The notes under the pieces were generated by a model. That model had not been told where the DNA came from. It saw nothing but the letters and a program-made list of their open reading frames with translations, and ran no database searches. Of a stretch of 64,000 nucleotides of DNA, positions 13,201 to 25,698 are shown piece by piece. Positions within the stretch are counted from its first letter, which is position 1, and each line of letters begins with the position of its first letter. The position numbers and the translations under genes are program-made. Where the stretch lies: positions 14,527,960-14,591,959 of the forward strand of contig OY979717.1 in the NCBI GenBank assembly GCA_963855995.1, given 5' to 3'. Origin of the DNA: Muricea muricata (lineage: Eukaryota > Cnidaria > Anthozoa > Malacalcyonacea > Plexauridae).

Positions 13201-16200
13201 GCAGAGAATTATAGCCTTGCAGATTATATTTCTTAATGTCTCAACTTAATTCTCTCCCCAAATGTTCAACTTACCACACTCAAATTCGTCAGATTTATCA
13301 GCACAATCATCCTCACCATCACATCTCACGAAACCTGGCTGACATGCACCATCACAAAGAAACTCATTCTTTAAACAAGTTGGTGGAGTTGTTGGTGGAC
13401 TCACTGACAATCAAAATATCGGATAAATGTCACTCATAATTAATCAATTATATAGACAAGGTTGAACAATATACTATAACTATGTGATTTGTCTGTGGGA
13501 AGCAGATTATAATTATTTGCCAAAGACAATTTTGTCCGTGGGAGCGCATGACAAATCATGATATTTTGCAAGATTAGAACCAAGTTCAATAATTGTTTTA
13601 TCGTTCTCTGGTAAAGCTAAATTATTACAAGACATAATAGCTAGGTACAACAAGCTTTTCACACAATGTACCTTCTGAAAGTTCAGCAAAGCAAGCAGCC
13701 GTTGTTTACAAAATTGAAACCAATGCACATACTTAGAGTACTATATTGTAACTCAACAGTGTTCCACAGTTCTTAACAAATGTACATGCTAAAACTGCTT
13801 TTTGTACTCAGGTATTTGCAGGTAAATTTACCATTCTAATTAAGAAAGTATATAAACAGAATGATAATGTTCAGTATATTCTAACAACTATACAATTACA
13901 TGCTGAACTAACCCCTCACATTGGAGATTTTGTTATATGCTGTGTACTGACACCATTTTGCCTGACACTTTATTAAACATCCATAATTTTTGCTTTGGGA
14001 ATATTTTACTAGGTGCCCCTAACTCGACTTTAATAACTTGACAATGGCTTGATCAATACAGCACTCATACAAGCATCACCTGTTGCACAAGATTCTTCAT
14101 CAGAACCATCTAAACAGTCATTCTTTCCATTACATTTCAAATTCTCGGGGATGCATTTCCCAGATTTACAAGTGAAAGAAGTGGGACTGCATGTTTTGCC
14201 TAGAGTAAACAGCAAAAGATTATATATATACATTAAATTAAAATACATAGTAAATGACCATTAGATATTGATCTTCAGATAAATTAAGGTACCACGCTAT
14301 TAAATTCACAGGAAACTAAAAATATTAGTACACTACATACCACAATCAGCTTCATCGCTATTATCATCACAATCATCTTCACCATCACATTGGAATGACT
14401 TGTCAACACATTTTTTATTGTTACATTGGAAAAAATCAGCAGAACAATTGACCGGGAACACGCCTTAGGAAAAATGGAATAACGGACCTGTTACTCAAAG
14501 AAAAGCCATGCAGCAGTACTGTTTGTTTCCACTATTCATTTGTATCAACCATAGTTAGCTAAGTATATCAAGTTCTAGTCCTAATAATTATATTATTATA
14601 GAGCTTAAAAAACAATAGAATTTTATCTGTAATAGGAGCTTCATCATTCATGTACTAGCCTGTAGTATCTTTATGACCACAAAAATGTCAATTTTAGTAA
14701 GTTTTCTAATTTAAATGCAAAAGTAATTTTAATTCTTAAAAGAATTATTGGATGATTGAGGCTGAGCAGGATACTCAGAATTATTCAGACCGAGGTCAGT
14801 GTTATCTGCCGAAGCGATGCTGAGGCAATTATAATGCTGACTGAATTCAATAATCTTTTATTATTCATTCCATACGAAAAATCAGCGATGTGAATACAAA
14901 TCAAAACAGACAAAACCCTCAAAGAAAAATTTCTTACATGCAGGCACCATGAGGACATGACAAATATGACATTTATTTGTCAAGGTCAAAATTTGACCTT
15001 GACATATACAAGATTTATTTTTTCTGGGCCAAAATACGCATAATTATCGGTAGGCTCTTAACCAATGAGAGTACAGGAATAAAGTTTAATGAATAATAAT
15101 ATTAATTATTTTAAAATACCGGTACCAGTATAGAATAACTTACAACGTGCATGTTCATCTTCACCACCTAGACAATCTGGAGATTTGTCACATTCAAATC
15201 TACCAGGTAGACAGTAACCATTACGACATCGAAATTGATCAGACCTACATGTTGTGAAGTCTACAAATTAAAATAAATAAGAATATATTAGATAAACTGC
15301 CCACATGACAAGCTATTACAGCTAGCTAGTAATAACTAATATGCACTTGTGCAGACAAGGAATATAACTCATAATTATATAGATGAAGGTTTTAAGCAGT
15401 GCTTGCATGCAGGATACTCTGTGATGTTAAATTTGTGCAGGGGATTTGATACATAAAAAATGAGCTTTTCAATTGTATGTGTGACCAAGAACCTAGATAT
15501 TTGGTTTGCTACCGAGGGCCTTTTTTATCCCTTGCTAGCTGGGATGCCAGGTTCTAAATTAAGTTTTACTATAAAGTTTCTTCTCTCTGAATACAAGCTT
15601 TATAGCTAGCTCTGTACTTCCTTTTCCTCTTCATTATCATTGATGAGAACAATGTCTCCTGTGCACTGCACTTTTATACATTGACATGGTCTCCATTGAA
15701 ACTTTGTAAATATGAAATCAATAAAGAAAATAATGAGACTATAGGAGAAAGCTTTCATGTACAATGTACTTACTACACAATGACTGTTCCTCATCACTTC
15801 CATCATGACAGTCTGCATAATTATCACAAGTCCAACTTTTTTTGATACAACGACCATTTCCACATTTATGCTCAGTTATAAGGCATTCTCTGTCAACTAC
15901 AAAAATTAAAAAATTAAATTACAACTGAAAGTGTTCTAATAATAAAAACTGGTAACAAAATTTAATGGGATGTTACATGAAATATCAAACTGAAGTCAGT
16001 GCTATTTTTTCAAGAATAGCTTTGCATACCCAACATAAATGTGGAAATGTTTACATTAAGTCAAGAAATGTTTACCATTGTTGAAGAGAATCACAAGTCC
16101 TTGGGTTGCAGGCTATATATATTGAGACTATTATCATAATGGTAGCTCAATATATAAATTCTCCACAAATTCAACATACTGTATACCTGATGCATAATTA

Positions 16201-19200
16201 TTACTTTTTTGTCAGTACAGTGTTTTTTGAGAGATTGTTGATTTTTTACACTAAAATGTTGTACAAAAAGCAGTTACATAAAACATTGAACATGACATTG
16301 AAGATGCTGAGCAAATTTCATGTTAAAAAAATAAAAAAACAGCTGAAATGCATTTGCTTAGTAAATTATTTAAAAACTCAAGAAAATGAATGTGTTATTT
16401 TGCAAAGTGACTAATAAAAATACATTCAACTTTTGCATGCAATATTGCACCACAAAATCCTTTATTACATAAGAAACATGAAAAATATACCAAAAACAAT
16501 TTTCCAGAAAACAGCATTTTTCTTGTTAAAAAATTCTTTTTAATTTATTTACACTCTGAACATTAGTATTTGTTGTACCTTTTCAGTGAATTTCATACAA
16601 TATGCAAGTGTTAGAGCAACAGAGTATATTTTATTTGCTAAAGACAAAAGTTTGGAATATATGGAGAACTCAACAGACAATATCAGCTTAATTTAAACGT
16701 AAGTACAGCTGAATTTTTTAAAAACTAATACAGCAACCTTTAAACATCAAATCACACAACTTAATAGGCCTATCGCAAATATAAATATCACATTTCTGAG
16801 TTACTATTCATGTCCTATAAGGCATTTCAGTGATCCAAATTCTAAAAAAATTCCAGTGCATTACTTCCAGACATTCCTAACAACTAGTACTCAGGTAATA
16901 TTTTATATATTAAACAGTTTCAGGCTCTGTCACCACTCAATTTCATATAAATAGAATGACAAAATGTCAATTACATTTCAGTGTGACACAGTCATGACAT
17001 TATAATAGGCAAAATGCAGTTGGCTAAGCAGCAGGGTAAGAGATGCAATTGAACTAGCACCTCTCATGATTGCAGCATTCTACTCTACTTGGGTCGTCTA
17101 ACAAATCTCAACATGAAAATATAACAATTGCCTGTTGATTTGCCCAAACACATTTTACTATATGTCAACAGTAATCTAAAATGTACTAATACACTAAATA
17201 CAGAGAGTTCAATTGTAACTTAGACCAAGGGAACCTAGCATACATTATTACAGATCAAACAGGCAAACTGAGGCCAATTTTTTCTATTTCGCATTTTATA
17301 TAAAGGTCTCTGATTTGGTACACAACCAGAACAAGTTTATAAGTCAGAATAACAACGATGGTGATTGGTTTAATTGGCTTAATTCCAAAACATTAAAAAT
17401 ATGCAAGTGGCCACAATTTTGGTATTTCAAGCTGAAATACACCATACAAATATCAGTGTGGTATATGAAACTCACAAGACTTCAAGACACTTGAATAACA
17501 TTTTAAAAAATAAAGCAATATAAATCATAAAGCTGTAACTCTGGCCACTGTTGACCTTGGTTTTCCAATCATGCATACGAATTTATGCAAAATAATCTAC
17601 ATAGCTTCTTAAGCCTTCCTTGTGTGGACTAGCACTTAAACGGTTGCTATGAATGTGTCTGAACTCTGAATCAACAATTTACTTAATATTTGTATGGCTG
17701 GTCACCTGTTGCCACGTACACTTTGCTTTCAAGTTTACAGCAGATTTCTCTGTGAAATTATTATTTCAACATACACATATCACATTTTAACTGGGGTATT
17801 TTAAGCGGAAATAGAAAGGCCAAACATTTCCGTCATTTCCCCGTGGTTTTTTCCTTACGAAATGCAAAAAAAAACCCTCAAAAAATCCTAGATTACGTCA
17901 AAACAATGCATATTCCTATATCATGAACATATGAAATGCTTTATTTGTTTCGACTACTCAATGTAGTGATCCAAAAACACATCTTATACAAGAGAAGTAG
18001 AAGGTCGAATGATAAAGGATATACGCAATTTATATTGTTTCCGAAACGTTTATTACGAGTTGCCGAGTGAATAAAATTACAATAAACCGACGCCCCCACG
18101 ATGACCAATGAATGTTCGCTATTTCTGAACAAACCTTCGCCGCGCCACAAGATACGCCCACACGAAATAAAACCACGGCCCCCAAAACGTTACTAAAATA
18201 CGTCGATTACAAACGAATCTGCATCATGTTTTATAAAATAAGCTTTGCAGTCGGTCTATGTTACTAAAACACGAGAAAACATACGTGCCAAAGACTCACA
18301 TAATAGCAAATAACATTCTAAATGCCAAAGATAAATAAAACGCAGTGAAGCAGTACAAATGATATACTCGACAAATCTACAACTTTCTACTTTTTATTTA
18401 GTTTCTCTGTAAGTTTAACTGAATTAAGGCATCTGCAATTTTACAACACGAGTATCTGAAAATATTAAATTTGCCAGATCTTCATGAAAACAAAAATATA
18501 TGCGATATATATTCATATAAAAGGTTAAGCCAAATGTAGTCTCTACTCTTTGGTTAAGCGGTATTATACAATTTTGGAGAAGGATTCTGTTTACGTGGCA
18601 CTGGTCTCTACAAATCATGTTTGTTTCTCTGCGTTGCACAGTTCTAATCATATCAAAGTTAAAACACAATAAAAGAATACACTATTACTGTTAGGTGAAT
18701 CGTAGATGCTATATGAAGCAAAGACGCGCAGGGCATTTATAAGCATTTACAAACAGACGCATTTAAAATAAACCAGGCCACATACGTTTATAACATTGTG
18801 GTTCGTGATAACTGATCCCGATATTTTACAAATAGTATGACATTGATAAAACGTACCACAGCCCAGCTCGTCACTTCCATCACTGCAGTCCTCTTCGCCG
18901 TCACATTGGTATTTCTCACTGATAAACACCGCTGATCCACCACTAGTTGTAGCACACTGACAGCTGCCCTGTTCACAGTTTAAGGCTAAAAAATATAAAA
19001 TTCATTTACTTCAAAATCCAAAGACATTTATGGTTTTCTTGACTACAACTCGAAAGTTCTTTCAACGTTTTTCCACAATTAAAAATTTATAAAGTACCTC
19101 CTTCCCTCCCTGTCTTAATTCATTTGAATAATATATTTACTATACAAAATTTAAGCGATGCTTTAGCAAGGTTTCTTTTGAAAACATGTTAGACTTTGGA

Positions 19201-19433
19201 AGCTGATTTAGAGCTGGAGTCCATGAAATCTGACACCGTAGGCTGGCAAAATTTCATCCAATGTTCTACACGAACACACACCAGTGAATGGATGTGTACA
19301 ATTACGAGAGTTTACATTCAGTCGCTCCGTGACTGTTCAACATTTACTTACCTGAAACATTCAACAATTTAATGCTAAATGTTGATAAAATAAATCCAAC
19401 AAATAGCAACGAGATACTCCGATGAAAAGGCAT
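7269..19433 (-). CDS. VLDLR/LDLR-like: LDL receptor family protein (LDLR/VLDLR/LRP8 type), 18 exons
   Basis: Exons in transcript order: 19433-19352, 18985-18857, 15896-15774, 15260-15144, 14463-14341, 14199-14080, 13403-13275, 12460-12317, 11154-11023, 10939-10817, 10471-10343, 10200-9904, 9775-9676, 9563-9163, 8376-8254, 8156-8097, 7852-7699, 7506-7269. All have GT/AG borders and phases agree, giving 907 residues. A signal peptide (1-27) precedes eight LDLa repeats (about 28-366, one per exon, e.g. [16 protein letters not shown]). Then come EGF (367-407), calcium-type EGF starting DINEC (408-450), a YWTD propeller (451-716; LYWTS, LFWLDS, VYWSDS), a third EGF (717-757), a Ser/Thr-rich stalk and one membrane helix (about 797-818) followed by CRRKRNARK. 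This order matches vertebrate VLDLR/LRP8, which bind and internalise lipoprotein-type ligands. The 89-residue tail has no NPxY, unlike the classic receptors. An upstream out-of-frame ATG lies at 19441. Confidence 0.93.
8530..8660. repeat. dispersed repeat, second copy at about 6985-7110
   Basis: The two segments share an ordered set of words, including CATGCTTTGCGGTC, an ATTAG-AAA stretch and CTGATTTA-like ends, with moderate divergence. One copy lies in intron 14 of the LDL-receptor-like gene and the other just past its 3' end. No coding potential was seen. Confidence 0.5.
11785..12165. mobile_element. MULE-like MITE with 9-bp target duplication
   Basis: This 381-bp element in the LDL-receptor-like intron between exons 8 and 9 is flanked by GCCAAGGAA at 11776-11784 and 12166-12174. 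Its ends are inverted repeats of about 41-43 bp starting GGTCGGCGTTAGATCATATA, with one 2-bp indel. A 9-bp duplication is typical of Mutator-like (MULE) elements. It has no open frame and is therefore non-autonomous. Confidence 0.88.
11904..11969 (+). other. tRNA-like sequence inside the MITE
   Basis: The tract has CTAGTGGTTTAGG (A-box-like) and GGGTTCCGAATTCCC (B-box-like with one extra base) at tRNA spacing. A CTTCCAC loop would read TCC (Gly). The anticodon stem pairs poorly and no acceptor stem closes, so this is a tRNA-derived fragment or SINE head and probably not a functional tRNA. Confidence 0.5.
12790..13025. repeat. dispersed repeat shared with 50690-50925
   Basis: The words GTTAAAAACAATGAAAAT, GGGCAGATTG, GTGCACC-type and GTTGACATA-CTGCAGTC recur in the same order at about 50690-50925. 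The copies are clearly diverged. This copy lies between exons 7 and 8 of the LDL-receptor-like gene. Confidence 0.55.
14978..15004. promoter_or_regulatory. perfect 27-bp palindrome with two TCAAGGTCA nuclear-receptor sites
   Basis: Arms of 13 bp around one central A each contain TCAAGGTCA, the extended half-site bound by NR5A- and ERR-type nuclear receptors. It lies in the intron between exons 4 and 5 of the LDL-receptor-like gene. Binding is inference; a perfect inverted pair of the 9-mer is unlikely by chance in this AT-rich sequence. Confidence 0.4.
15897..18856. other. large intron 2 of the LDL-receptor-like gene
   Basis: This 2,960-bp AT-rich intron has no gene, tandem array or inverted repeat that I could recognise. 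The short open frames within it (16106-16414, 17941-18150, 18424-18669) show no domain features. Confidence 0.6.
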
Positions 19434-19568
19434 CCTTTCATAAAGAAGTTCGTCTACTACTTCAAACAACACCTTCACACAATGTTACCGACCGACAGTC
19501 CTACACTGTTCGATGTTTGCAAATTTCTGCGGAATGAGCCAACCGCGTGTGCGCTAAATGATGTGTTT

Positions 19569-19592
19569 TGACGTCACAATCCTCTGACCAAT
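19569..19592 (-). promoter_or_regulatory. CRE and CCAAT promoter elements
   Basis: A full palindromic CRE, TGACGTCA, lies at 19569-19576 and a CCAAT box at 19588-19592 (plus orientation). They are about 136-160 bp upstream of the LDL-receptor-like ATG. The placement suits a core or proximal promoter of this minus-strand gene. No TATA box or measured start site is available. Confidence 0.45.
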
Positions 19593-19599
19593 CAAAACT

Positions 19600-22215
19600 C
19601 GTTGGTTAGTCGCGCGGTTGTGGCGCGTTTGCCTTCTAAATAATTCAAGAATATATTTAATTTTGCGCAAATGGGAAATTTTGAATAACTGACAGCTTTA
19701 GTATTTTCTCGACTCTAATGTACAACTTTAAAAGCACATGTGATACTAAGTTCTTCGTAGATTTGCATATTGATATCAGTTTAATTTTATGAAAACAGCA
19801 TAAATTTTTTATTGCAAAGCTTTCGATTTAACTTGATTTGGGCTCAAATTGCAAAAATGTGAATTTTTTGCTTATCAACATCAGACAGCTGAAATGCAGT
19901 ATTATGCTTGTAATTTAGTCTGAACAATGGCAGGAAATTTCCATTATTAGAGTATTAGACGTTTATATCGCAACAGCCACAAGCCAAATGAGGATTGAGA
20001 GCATTACATTTAGATTACTACATTTTCATTCTACCAAGATCAAGTTATTCTTGTGATGTGTGTTAGGGCTTCACATTGTTTTTCATTTTTGTTGTCCACA
20101 GATACATTTCACATGCAATTTTATACTACGTTTTTACTACTGCTCAATATTATGAATCACTGTACATTTTGTTTTCATTCATGCTCCCGAAAGGCTATAT
20201 ATGTCCATGGAAAAAGATATTCGGAACGAGTGAATTTAAATAATGATGTACAATGTACCATAATCTTAGTCTCTTCTGGTTCCTTACGTGTTATGTATAG
20301 GTACCTCTCGAAAGTACAGGAAATATATTCTCAAGATTATCATGTATCTGATGGGAAGGAATACGAGGATATCGTCTGCTTAACAGTGACGCCAACATCA
20401 TGCTTTTATAGTCTTAACTTTATTGTCATATTGAGCATTACAACGGACGAAGTTTTGAGCACCGCAGCAAAATTTTCCCCAAAAACGATAAAAATGCATT
20501 TTCAAAACGATTTTGAGATTGTGTATGTTAGCTAGGTGGAATTTGCTACTATGGCGTGGATATTAAAAAAATCAGATTTACACTGGCACTGCTATTATAT
20601 ATATATATAGTGTACCGGTATTCCATAGTCTTAATGATTTATAAGTTGCAGCATAGACTTAACAACGTGAAGTGGCACAAGCAAGAATGCATGATCATGT
20701 CTTCATGATCACTTTTTGCACATCAGACAGATCAGTGATCTTCATACAAAATATGACAACCCATTTTAAGATACTCCGTGCAGACTGCACAGCGTATCAA
20801 AAAAAAATGTCCCTCGCTAAACTTTGGGGTTTTATTTCACAAAATCAAAACACTGTCTATAAATCGTTATTACCTGGCGAATGTCTATCACGATATTTGT
20901 TTTCCCGCAAATTTTGGGATGAAAATATTGAAACATGCGATTTCTGTAGCAATCCAAAGAAGCAAGACCAAGTTTTGCATAATATATCAATAACTTCAAT
21001 TTGCGTGATAAAATTGTTTGACTTGACACATTTCATTTCTCCTTCATGCCCACCACAATATTATCATCTTGCTGCACCAGCAATTTTTTTTTGGGATACA
21101 TCAGAGGCCGAGTTTATAAAACACCATTACACCAGCTAACGCTGACGAGCTAAACAGTAGCTAATCACTTGTGAGTTTGTAGCACTGTGAAGAACAAGAA
21201 TGGTGAGACGGCCATGTGAGACTTGCGATGCATGTCGACTCATGACATGCGAAACAGAACATGCTTAGAATGTTGAAGAGAATACACTGAAGGAAGAAAG
21301 TCATTGACGTTACGAAATTCAAACTTATTCTAATTTTGTTAGTGTTATTTTAAATCTTTTCAATTAAATATGTTAGTAAGTAAAAAAAAAAAAGTAAAAT
21401 GTTGTTATGCGAAAATTGGTCAAGTCACAATTTTAGTTCTCCTCCTTTGGATTGTTACAAAAATAACACAGTTGAACATTTTGATCTGAAATTTGGCACA
21501 AGGAAAGATATAATATTGGACTTTCCCAAGATCTTAACAATTTACGATGTGAGGTCTTGCTCAAATAGTTATCCTCGATCTAAAGTCTAATGTGGGCACT
21601 TTTTTGGGACACCATGTACTACGACGCCTGTCATTGATATAGTAAGATAATTTGTGACATATCCATGTGTCTTTGGAAGCCATCAAAAGAGCTATCCTAT
21701 GCAAAAGTGACAATAATCCAGTATGGGTTATTGTCAAATCTCAAGTGATTGATCAGACTACAAATAGCCACACAATTGAAGTGTGTACACGTCACTCTAT
21801 CCGGCACGTTATTTTTAAAATGACATACACTACCTCCCATCAAATTATTAAATTCTTGCATCAATGATATACATAAGGGGAAATGTTGCATCTAAGTAAC
21901 AGAGCATCTAAGTAACATCTAAGTAACAAATATTATGTACTTTTGAGTGCTTATGAGGAAACCAGAAGTTATATATATTTATACCCAATATTAATACGAC
22001 TTCTTGGGCGTTACTAAATAACGAAACAGCAAAGCAACACCGCTGTTTCGTTTCAGCACGTTTCGCTGTTTCGTTTCGTTGTTTTGCCGGGGGGTTTTAA
22101 TTCTTTCGGTTTTTTTCTTTAGTAATGTCAAATTCTTATATGAACAAGTTTTACACATATTCCACACAAAAGTATAGGGTATAAAAGTTAGAATCGGGGG
22201 GGGGGGGAGGATACG
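19600..22215. other. intergenic stretch, no gene supported
   Basis: Two open frames of 155-160 codons (20053-20535 and 20672-21139) contain no recognisable domain and look compositional. The segment at about 21590-21620 carries TTTTTTGGGACACCATGTA, similar to mariner-type termini, but no partner end was found. A poly-G run sits at about 22197-22207. Confidence 0.45.
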
Positions 22216-22220
22216 TCGGG

Positions 22221-22800
22221 TACAAAAATGATCTCAATATCGCCATAGGTGGTATAACTTTTTTGAATTTTTATCTAATCAATGACTTTGTAGTTATATA
22301 TAGAACTGAAGGAACTAATAAACTTTGTCGTTTTAAAGTTTTCATTTTCGGGAAAATGACGTTATTAAAGTAAAGAGAGAAAATTATTTTTATGAATTGA
22401 AATCAATGGTTACATTTAAAAGTACTGCTTCAATGAGAAATGAAACCCAAAATATTTTTCAAATAACGTATTTCAGGAAAAATTTACTTACTTTTTTAAT
22501 TCAAATTTTGTCTGATTTTTGTTACAAAAATGCAGCAAAAATCAAACTTTGAAAAACCATAACTTTTTAGAAAAAAAAGATATTTGAGAATTTTTTAGAC
22601 ATTGGCCGGCCTATTTCAATTAGCTCTTTTAAATGCCATCTTAAATAAATTCATATAACTAGTTTAAAATTTTTGATCATGTTGATGAGTTCATTTTCCC
22701 GCAAAAACGACAAAATCTCTTTGTTTCATCAGTTCCATTTGGTAGTGATTGGACAAAAATTTAAAAAGTTATGCCACCTTTGGCGATTTTGAGGTCATGT
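22221..22800. mobile_element. diverged long-TIR element (MITE-like)
   Basis: The first and last roughly 130 bp are imperfect reverse complements. They share CGCCATAGGTGGTATAAC versus CGCCAAAGGTGGCATAAC and later AAAACTTT/CATTTTC words. The interior is AT-rich without an open frame. Target duplications were not resolved, so the superfamily is unknown. Confidence 0.55.
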
Positions 22801-23549
22801 CGGTAATAAATGCCCTGGTCATATGAGAGCGTAGGAGACGTTGATGTGGCATGACCGTGCGCACTTCAGGAAATCCTGTGTATAGCAAACACCATTGGCA
22901 AACACGTGCTCATCGCATGGTCTAGGTATAATCCCTTTTACGCAAAGTGTACGGGGTTTTATAAAATCAGCTCCAAAATGCTCAATGAATTTACATATTT
23001 GGAAGACATTTAGGAAAAGGTGTACTGTTTTGCCATTCAATGATGCTACCCATGTAACTGTAGTTGAATCACGTTTAGCATTCATGATTAGATGCGCATA
23101 CATTCAACGTTTATTATAAACGCACAAGATGCGTGTATTTTTAGAAATTATCTTGCTCATTCCCAGTGAGATCGATCATATACATACATATGATCGATAT
23201 GAACTCAAATGAATTCACCCAACTCTTCGAGTTAATATCATCATACTTCATCGATTGTGATGCACCTGTAACTACGTGATTTTCATTTTTTTGTGCACAT
23301 ATAACAGCAACAACAACGTTCTACGATAACTGCTATTCAAATAATAAAATCTTTGCACGAGCAGGTACGTAAATGCAGAGATTTAAGGTATTAAGTGATA
23401 CGAAAATTATGCGAACCGAAAATTTTTATTATACCGAAAATTTGAATGTACGATACTATTTTGAGCAGTAGTGAGTCAGAAATTTAAAAAAAAACACATT
23501 TTTCATTGCATTTCATTGGTGCGTGTAGCTCTCGCGTGACGTCGCGTAA

Positions 23550-23681
23550 GATAAATTTAATATCACAATGTGATAAATTTAATATCACAATGTGGTAAAT
23601 TTAATACCACAATGTGATAAATTTAATATCACAATGTGATAAATTCAATATCACAATGTGATAAATTTAATACCACAACCT
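23550..23681. repeat. 22-bp tandem repeat, six copies, palindromic unit
   Basis: The unit GATAAATTTAATATCACAATGT starts at 23550, 23572, 23594, 23616, 23638 and 23660. Each junction forms the near-palindrome ATCACAATGTGAT. Copies 3 and 6 share compensating-looking changes (GGTAAA with ACCACA), so pairing potential is kept. Confidence 0.9.
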
Positions 23682-24522
23682 CGCCCGAAAAGCGGGGCAT
23701 GCGACACTACGAAGTCACATATTGTCACGTGGTACAAATAGGGTTTTTGATTGGACAATTTGAATTTGATGTAGCTATAATATTTATGATTATTTATAAT
23801 TATGCGGTAGGCAGTCGTCACATTGCATGACGTGCATTTTTGCAGAGATTTAAAGCAGAATGCGTGATATAGGATAATTATGCTGTCGGTACATAGTCTG
23901 AGGCGACTGTTAGATTTTTTGCAGAGATTTAACAGAGATTAAAAACTACGCTGCGTGATACGATACGTGGTCGGTACATTGTCTCAGGTGACTTTTTTTT
24001 CAGAAATTAAAACTGCTACGTGATGCGATAATTGTGTGATCGGCACAAATGGTAAATATGATGTGAAAACAGTTATATAATTTCTTAACATATAATACAC
24101 AACATGTTTTTATAGCTATAAATATTAGTGCTGCCAATATTAAGCCCAAGCTGAAAATATTCACTAACTATATATACAATTGCTTAAAGTTCCTTGTATG
24201 TTTGCATGTTGACTGATAAACCACACTATGCTTTTGTATAGAAAAACCACGCAAATCTATTACGCGCAATCATAACATTTCACATTCACTATAGAGATGA
24301 AAACTTTATGTGGTGCCTTTGCAAAATTATATACTGTGACATAAAATTGCGATATAAAATAGCGTCTTTAGGTTTTATTTTTGAGTCGATATTTTAAAAG
24401 CTGCATAAAAAGGTCTATGCAATATTATTACACACTTTCTTTCTTGGCAACAGTGATGAGTGTATAAGAGTACATTAAATACTCGCCAAGTTTTCAAGCA
24501 ATTAAACTTCTATTGTTAAATA

Positions 24523-24846
24523 TTTAACACTCCAGTTGCCTACTTTGTATGTGCCCATGTTGCATGTGACTTTAAGTAAACCTGCTTGTTTTGAAACCGA
24601 GTGGTCGAACCGCCACGTCGCATATTGTAAACTCCCCATTTTATCTTAAGTCTGGTTCACATTTGTCGTATGAACTGAGAATTTTTAACACTCCAGTTGC
24701 CTAATTTGTATGCGCCCATGTTGCATGTGACTTTAAAAAAACCTGCTTGTTTTGAAAGCGAGTAGTCGAACCGCCACGTCGCATATTGTAAACTCCCCAT
24801 TTTATCTTAAGTCTGATTCACACTTGTCGTATGAACTGAGAATTTT
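24523..24846. repeat. 161-bp direct tandem duplication
   Basis: Two copies with a period of 161 bp begin near 24526 and 24687. They differ at only a few sites, so the duplication looks fairly recent. No coding potential was recognised. Confidence 0.85.
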
Positions 24847-25616
24847 TTCCTTCTGACGCATGTGAATGAATATGTGAACAAACATAAAGCATAAGACGGC
24901 TGTTAAATTGCTTTTGCAATGGTTGCAATGGTATAGAAGTCACTCAATCACATCGGCCAGATAAAATCATCTCAAGGGTTTATTAGTTCGGACTAGAATT
25001 ATACATATATACTGTAAATTCAAATGAATTTACTCTTAATTAATTTTGTCCATGAGCGGTTTTGATTGTTTAAATAGGCTTTTCTACTTTTTAGAAGTGA
25101 TCAAGAAACCTATATCTTTAAAATGTCGCACTCATATTAGCACAGAACAAAATGTGACCCAATGTTATGAAAGTGTCTGCCTTGGCTAAATAGACATTTA
25201 TAAAAAAAGAAATCTTTCATGACTATGCAGTGTGATTTATTTTGGCAACGGCAACAACACACGCCCACGATTTGCACGAGCTCGCGTAGGTGCAGAGATT
25301 TATAAAGGATTGCGCCATGGGATAGTTATGTAGTGCGCACATGCATGACACATAGTCTGAGATGACTATAATTAACAGTAAATATGATGTAAGCAAAATT
25401 ATTAATTTGTAAACATTATAGCAAGAGCCAACATCGAAGATAAATGATGTATAAGGTAAATAGGAATCTTCTTATAAAAATGTACGCATATGAGAGGTGC
25501 TGCCAAACGTAAGGCTAGGTTGAAAATGGTCACACTCTTCAGATCAGGAAGAGTGGATAATAACATTGCGTGAATTCCTGTCTCCTATATAAGATACACG
25601 GTCCAGATCACGATTG

Positions 25617-25618
<2 letters not shown>

Positions 25619-25663
<45 letters not shown>
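25619..25663. repeat. (TA)n microsatellite
   Basis: Uninterrupted TA dinucleotides lie just before an inverted-repeat block with Penelope-like features. Confidence 0.95.
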
Positions 25664-25667
<4 letters not shown>

Positions 25668-25698
25668 GTGACTGAGATTTCATGTCTGGAATTATTCA

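Noticed and set aside
20053..20535. 160-codon plus-strand frame
   Set aside because: No domain, no codon pattern or splice context, and Phe/Cys-rich composition typical of AT-rich chance frames.
20672..21139. 155-codon plus-strand frame
   Set aside because: No recognisable motif; the region has mariner-terminus-like words on one side but no transposase signature in the frame.
23550..23681. CRISPR-like array
   Set aside because: The 22-bp units are directly tandem with no unique spacers, in an intron-bearing animal genome.
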